Shown: positions 7,336 to 11,436 of the stretch, in pieces
Position numbering within the stretch: position 1 is the first letter of the stretch
How the letters are laid out: each line of letters begins with the position of its first letter
Assembly (NCBI GenBank): GCA_003506895.1
Contig: DNXO01000024.1
Coordinates: 653 to 12,088, forward strand
Length of the DNA: 11,436 bases
Source of the DNA: Acetobacteraceae bacterium
GTDB lineage: Bacteria > Pseudomonadota > Alphaproteobacteria > Acetobacterales > Acetobacteraceae
Direction: 5' to 3'
Notes under the pieces: generated by a model
Told to the model about the DNA's origin: nothing
What the model saw: only the letters and a program-made list of their open reading frames with translations
Database searches by the model: none
Translations under genes and position numbers: made by a program

Positions 7336-8637
7336 ATGGACGAACGTGTTGAACGGTCGGACACGAGACTGAAGCCACCTCCCACATCGCGGGCAACCCC
7401 CGCGGCGCCGCGTTCGCGGACCGGCTACTGGGTGCTGACGTTGTTGATCGTGGCCGGCTTGGGCGGCGGCGGCTGGCATTTGTGGGCTCAACACCAGGCC
7501 GCGCAGGCGCCGAAGGCGGCAACTTCCGGGCGCGGTGGCAGCGCCGCTCCGCAACCGGTTGGCTTCGCCACCGTGGACAAGGGCGACATACGCATCGTGT
7601 TGAATGAACTCGGCACGGTCACGTCGCTGGATACCGTGACGGTGCAGACGCAGATCGCGGGCCAGTTGCAGGAGATCGGCTACAAGGAAGGCCAGGTGGT
7701 CAAGAAGGGCGACTTCCTGGCGCAGATCGATCCCCGCCCCTATATCGCGGCGCTGGAGCAGGCACAGGGCACGCTGGCCAAGGATCAAGGGTTGCTGGCG
7801 CAGGCACAGACCGACCTGAAACGGTACCAGACGTTGGGCCGGCAGGATTCGATCGCCCAGCAGCAACTGGATGACCAGCGCTTCCTGGTGCAGCAATACA
7901 CCGGCACCGTGCAGACCGATCAGGGCGCGGTGGATATGGCGAAGCTCAACCTCGCCTATTGCCGCATCGTCTCACCGATCGACGGTCAGGTCGGTTTGCG
8001 GCTGGTCGATCTCGGCAACTACGTCACGACCAACAGCACCACCACCACCGGGCTTGTGGTGATCGCGCAAATCCAGCCGATCTCGGTCCTGTTCGCGGTG
8101 CCGGAGGACAGCCTGCCGGATATCATCCAGCGGCTACGGGCCGGCGCCTCCCTGGAAGTGGAAGCCTATGACCGTTCCAACACCAAGCTGCTGGCAACCG
8201 GCGCACTATCGGCGATGGACAGCCAGATCAGCACAACGACCGGCACGCTTAACCTGCGGGCGATCTTCGCCAACCCGGACGAGATGCTTTATCCGAACCA
8301 ATTCGTGAACGCCCGTTTGCTGGTCAACACGATGAAGGACACGGTCCGGGTCCCGGTGCCGGCGGTGCAGCGCGGCGAGCCGGGGACGTTCGTTTACCTC
8401 ATCAACCCTGACAACACGGTGTCGGTGCGGGTGGTAAAGGCCGGGCCGATCGATGGCGGTTTCCAGGCTGTGCTGTCCGGACTGAACCCGGGCGACAGGG
8501 TGGTGACGGATGGGACAGACCGGCTGAAGGAAGGCGCCGCGGTCACGCTGCCGGCCGCTCGGGGCAAGCCCGCCGATGGCGCCGCGGCAAAGCAGGCCTC
8601 GCCGCGGGAAGATCGCCGTCCGCCCGTGACGCAGTGA
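7336..8637 (+). CDS. mdtA: RND efflux periplasmic adaptor (membrane fusion protein), MdtA-like
   Basis: A 433-residue adaptor that links an inner-membrane RND pump to an outer-membrane channel. A positively charged, Pro-rich cytoplasmic tail (1-29) precedes one membrane segment (about 31-48, YWVLTLLIVAGLGGGGWHLW). Then come the first beta strands and lipoyl half (VTVQTQIAGQLQEIGYKEGQVVKKGD), a helical hairpin rich in Gln/Ala (about 140-200), the second lipoyl half (YCRIVSPIDGQVGLRLVDLGNYV), a beta-barrel region (ISVLFAVPEDSLPDI) and the membrane-proximal end (VPVPAVQRGEPGTFVYLI). These blocks match MdtA more closely than AcrA, and no lipobox is seen, so it is anchored by its N-terminal helix. 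The C-terminal tail of about 30 residues is Ala/Pro/charged and probably disordered. A GAAGGA lies 11 bases before the ATG, slightly far. The pump gene begins 40 bases downstream. Substrates cannot be read from sequence. Confidence 0.93.
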   Translation: MDERVERSDTRLKPPPTSRATPAAPRSRTGYWVLTLLIVAGLGGGGWHLWAQHQAAQAPKAATSGRGGSAAPQPVGFATVDKGDIRIVLNELGTVTSLDTVTVQTQIAGQLQEIGYKEGQVVKKGDFLAQIDPRPYIAALEQAQGTLAKDQGLLAQAQTDLKRYQTLGRQDSIAQQQLDDQRFLVQQYTGTVQTDQGAVDMAKLNLAYCRIVSPIDGQVGLRLVDLGNYVTTNSTTTTGLVVIAQIQPISVLFAVPEDSLPDIIQRLRAGASLEVEAYDRSNTKLLATGALSAMDSQISTTTGTLNLRAIFANPDEMLYPNQFVNARLLVNTMKDTVRVPVPAVQRGEPGTFVYLINPDNTVSVRVVKAGPIDGGFQAVLSGLNPGDRVVTDGTDRLKEGAAVTLPAARGKPADGAAAKQASPREDRRPPVTQ

Positions 8638-8677
8638 TGGCTTTCACCTGTCGCCCTAGCCGTGACGGTGGCGCCGC

Positions 8678-11436
8678 ATGAGCCCCTCCCGCCCATTCAT
8701 CCTCCGCCCGGTCGCCACCACGCTGCTGATGGCGGCCATCCTGATGGTCGGCTTCGTCGCCTATAAATTCCTGCCGATTTCGGCACTTCCCGAGGTCGAT
8801 TACCCGACCATCCAGGTCCAGACCTTCTATCCCGGGGCAAGTCCGGAGGTGATGACCTCCTCCGTCACCTCGCCGCTTGAGGTTCAGTTCGGGCAGATGC
8901 CCAGCCTGAACCAGATGTTTTCCACCAGTTCGGCGGGCGCCTCGCAGATCACCCTGCAGTTCAGTCTGGATGTCAGCCTGGATATAGCGGAGCAAGAGGT
9001 ACAGGCCGCGATCAACGCCGCCGGCAATCTGTTGCCGGCCGACCTTCCGTCGCCGCCGATCTATGCCAAGGTCAACCCGGCCGACGCGCCGATCATCACC
9101 CTGGCGCTGACCTCGAAGACGCTGCCGCTGACCCAGGTGCAGGATCTGGCGAACACACGGCTGGCGCAGAAAATTTCGCAGCAGCCCGGCGTCGGGCTGG
9201 TCAGCATCAGCGGCGGACAGCGCCCGGCCGTTCGGGTGCAGGTCAACCCATTGGCCCTGGGCGCCTACGGCCTGAACATCGACGATCTGCGCACCACCCT
9301 GGGCAATGCCAACGTCAACATGCCGAAAGGCAGCTTCGACGGACCGGCACAGTCTTCGACGATCAACGCCAACGACCAGATCAGCGACCCCAACCAGTAC
9401 TTGAATCTGGTGATCGCCTATCGTAACGGCGCGCCGGTTCGGCTACGCAACGTCGCGAAAGTGGTCAACGGCGCCGAGAACACGAAACTCGCAGCCTGGG
9501 CCAGCAGGACGCCGGCGGTGATCCTGAATGTGCAGCGCCAGCCTGGTGCCAACGTCATCCAGGTCGTTGACACCATCAAGCGCCTGTTGCCGCAGTTGCA
9601 AGCGTCCCTCCCGGCCGCCGTCGACGTCGCGGTGCTGACCGACCGGACGGCGACGATCCGGGCATCCGTTTCGGATGTGGAGTTCGAGCTGGGGCTATCC
9701 GTGGCGCTGGTCGTCGCCGTGATCTTCCTGTTCCTGCGTAACCTGCCCGCGACGATCATTCCGTCCTTGTCGGTGCCGCTGTCCTTGGTCGGCACCCTGG
9801 CGGCGATGTATTTGCTGGGTTTCAGCCTCAACAACCTGTCGCTTATGGCACTGACGATCTCCACCGGCTTCGTGGTGGATGATGCCATCGTGATGATCGA
9901 AAATATCGCCCGCTATGTCGAGGAAGGTGAATCGCCGTTAGCCGCCGCGCTGAAAGGCAGCGAGCAAATCGGCTTCACCATCATCTCACTAACGGTATCG
10001 CTGATCGCCGTTCTGATCCCGCTGCTGTTCATGGGCGACGTCGTGGGCCGCCTGTTCCATGAGTTTGCCATTACGCTTGCCGTAACCATCGTGATCTCCG
10101 CCGTGGTGTCACTGACGCTCGTGCCGATGATGTGCGCCAGGCTGCTGCGCCACCGGCCCGACGCCGAGCGAAACAGGTTCGACCTGAAAGCCGAACGCGG
10201 CTTCAACTGGATCATCGGGCGGTACGACCGTGCGCTGAACGTGGTGCTGAACCACCAGCCGCTGACCCTGCTGGTGGCAGTGCTCACCATGGCGGTGACG
10301 GTCCTGCTCTATACCGTTGTCCCGAAGGGGTTCTTCCCTGTCCAGGACACCGGCGTGCTGCAAGGCATCTCGGTCGCGGCACAGAGTTCGTCATACCAGG
10401 CCATGGCGGAACATCAGCAGGCGCTGGCCGACGCCATTCTGAAAGATCCGGATGTTGTCAGCCTAAGCTCGTTCATCGGGGTCGATGGCAACAACACCAC
10501 GCTGAACAGCGGCCGGTTCCTGATCAACCTGAAACCGAAGGACGACCGCACCCTCGACGCGACCGGGATTGCCCGCCGGTTGCAACAGGAAACCGCCGGG
10601 GTGCAGGGCGTCACCTTGTATCTGCAACCCGTGCAGGACCTGACGATCGACGCCTCGGTCAGCCGCACGCAGTACCAGTTCGTACTGGAAAACCCGAACC
10701 TGTCGGCATTCAACGAATGGGTTCCGAAGCTGGTGGCGAAGCTGAACGAGTCGCCCGACCTGGAAAACGTCGCCAGCGATCTCCAGCAGCAGGGCCGGAC
10801 AATCAACCTGGTGATTGACCGCGAAACGGCGGCGCGCTTCGGCATCACCCCGGCGACCGTCGACAACGCACTGTACGATCTGTTCGGCCAACGGATCATC
10901 TCCACGATCTACACCCAATCGAACCAGTATCGCGTGATCATGGAGGCGGATCCGTCGCTGCAAACCTCGATGGATGGGCTGGCGGCGATACGCCTGCCAT
11001 CGGCGGCCTCCACAACCGATCAGGTTCCGCTGACCTCCATCGTGAAGATCGAGGAGAAGCCCGGACCGCTGCAGATCAGCCATCTGGCGCAGTTCCCCGC
11101 GACGACGATTTCATTCGACACCACAAAGGGTTCCTCGCTCGGTGCCGCCGTCGCGGCGATCCGACAGGCGGAGCAGGACATCGACCTGCCCGCCAGTTTC
11201 GTCACCGCGTTCCAGGGCGCCGCCTCGGCGCTGGAGGCCTCGCTGTCGAACGAACTGCTGCTGGTCGCGGCGGCCATCGTGACGATGTACATCGTACTGG
11301 GCGTGCTGTATGAGAGTTTCATCCACCCCATCACGATCCTTTCGACGCTGCCGTCGGCCGGCGCGGGCGCGCTGGTGGCGCTGCTGATCGCCGGCGACAA
11401 CATCGATGTCATCTCGGTCATCGGCATCATCCTGCT
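8678..11436 (+). CDS. mdtB: RND multidrug efflux pump, MdtB-like (3' end beyond window)
   Basis: An inner-membrane proton-driven RND transporter. It is open from the ATG at 8678 to the right edge, 919 complete codons with no stop; the family is about 1040 residues, so roughly 120 are missing. The start FILRPVATTLLMAAILMVG and LPEVDYPTIQVQTFYPGASP, the pore loop VSISGGQRPAVRVQVNP, the DGP and ANDQ segments and NVQRQPGANVI follow MdtB closely. Proton-relay aspartates are present as D401-D402 in GFVVDDAIVMIENI (TM4); the TM10 lysine region lies outside. The motif LIAVLIPLLFMGDVVGRLF and KGFFPVQDTG further confirm the family. The sequence ends within the C-terminal membrane half (after IVTMYIVLGVLYESFIHPI). 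No strong ribosome binding site precedes the ATG. In enterobacteria MdtB works with MdtC as a heteromultimer, so an mdtC gene may follow. It shares an operon with the adaptor 40 bases upstream. Confidence 0.95.
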   Translation, partial: MSPSRPFILRPVATTLLMAAILMVGFVAYKFLPISALPEVDYPTIQVQTFYPGASPEVMTSSVTSPLEVQFGQMPSLNQMFSTSSAGASQITLQFSLDVSLDIAEQEVQAAINAAGNLLPADLPSPPIYAKVNPADAPIITLALTSKTLPLTQVQDLANTRLAQKISQQPGVGLVSISGGQRPAVRVQVNPLALGAYGLNIDDLRTTLGNANVNMPKGSFDGPAQSSTINANDQISDPNQYLNLVIAYRNGAPVRLRNVAKVVNGAENTKLAAWASRTPAVILNVQRQPGANVIQVVDTIKRLLPQLQASLPAAVDVAVLTDRTATIRASVSDVEFELGLSVALVVAVIFLFLRNLPATIIPSLSVPLSLVGTLAAMYLLGFSLNNLSLMALTISTGFVVDDAIVMIENIARYVEEGESPLAAALKGSEQIGFTIISLTVSLIAVLIPLLFMGDVVGRLFHEFAITLAVTIVISAVVSLTLVPMMCARLLRHRPDAERNRFDLKAERGFNWIIGRYDRALNVVLNHQPLTLLVAVLTMAVTVLLYTVVPKGFFPVQDTGVLQGISVAAQSSSYQAMAEHQQALADAILKDPDVVSLSSFIGVDGNNTTLNSGRFLINLKPKDDRTLDATGIARRLQQETAGVQGVTLYLQPVQDLTIDASVSRTQYQFVLENPNLSAFNEWVPKLVAKLNESPDLENVASDLQQQGRTINLVIDRETAARFGITPATVDNALYDLFGQRIISTIYTQSNQYRVIMEADPSLQTSMDGLAAIRLPSAASTTDQVPLTSIVKIEEKPGPLQISHLAQFPATTISFDTTKGSSLGAAVAAIRQAEQDIDLPASFVTAFQGAASALEASLSNELLLVAAAIVTMYIVLGVLYESFIHPITILSTLPSAGAGALVALLIAGDNIDVISVIGIIL

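Noticed and set aside
7252..7896. Minus-strand frame across the coxG-mdtA gap and the start of mdtA
   Set aside because: Most of it is antisense to the mdtA coding sequence, and it shows no motif; mdtA is strongly supported by its domains.
10132..10818. Plus-strand 228-codon frame inside mdtB
   Set aside because: It is a shifted frame within mdtB, whose own frame stays open and shows family motifs throughout; composition is Arg/Pro/Gly-rich shadow-like.

Overview
The window is GC-rich DNA with strong third-position G/C bias in its genes. Gene content (heme A synthase, TldD, CoxG/CoxD-type proteins, PAS-type histidine kinase, MdtAB-type efflux) and protein style suggest an alphaproteobacterium, plausibly of the Rhodospirillales/Acetobacteraceae sort. 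That placement is an inference from reading proteins, not from a search.

Layout from left to right: (1) positions 1-97, the first 32 codons of an unrecognised gene on the minus strand that runs off the left edge. (2) Positions 98-462, a gene-free and in part strikingly AT-rich stretch with two inverted repeats, a good sigma70-like promoter pointing right, and the terminator of the next operon. (3) Positions 463-6977, a compact minus-strand run of five genes. In transcription order they are coxG (SRPBCC protein with a C-terminal membrane anchor), coxD (MoxR-type AAA+ ATPase), ctaA (heme A synthase), a soluble histidine kinase with four PAS repeats, and tldD (zinc metallopeptidase), followed by a rho-independent terminator at 398-434. 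(4) Positions 6978-7335, a divergent intergenic region. (5) From 7336 to the right edge, a plus-strand RND efflux operon: an MdtA-like adaptor and an MdtB-like pump whose last part (roughly 120 residues by comparison with the family) lies outside the window.

The five-gene run joins two proteins of the CO-dehydrogenase/molybdenum-hydroxylase maturation type (CoxG, CoxD) to heme A synthesis for cytochrome oxidase, plus an orphan sensor kinase whose start codon overlaps the ctaA stop codon. No coxE, no coxLMS-type structural genes, no response regulator and no pmbA (tldE) are visible here. The best candidates for something new are this gene combination, the four-fold PAS kinase, an apparent internal leaderless promoter for ctaA, and the palindrome-rich AT patch left of tldD. 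I saw no insertion sequence, CRISPR array, tRNA or rRNA.
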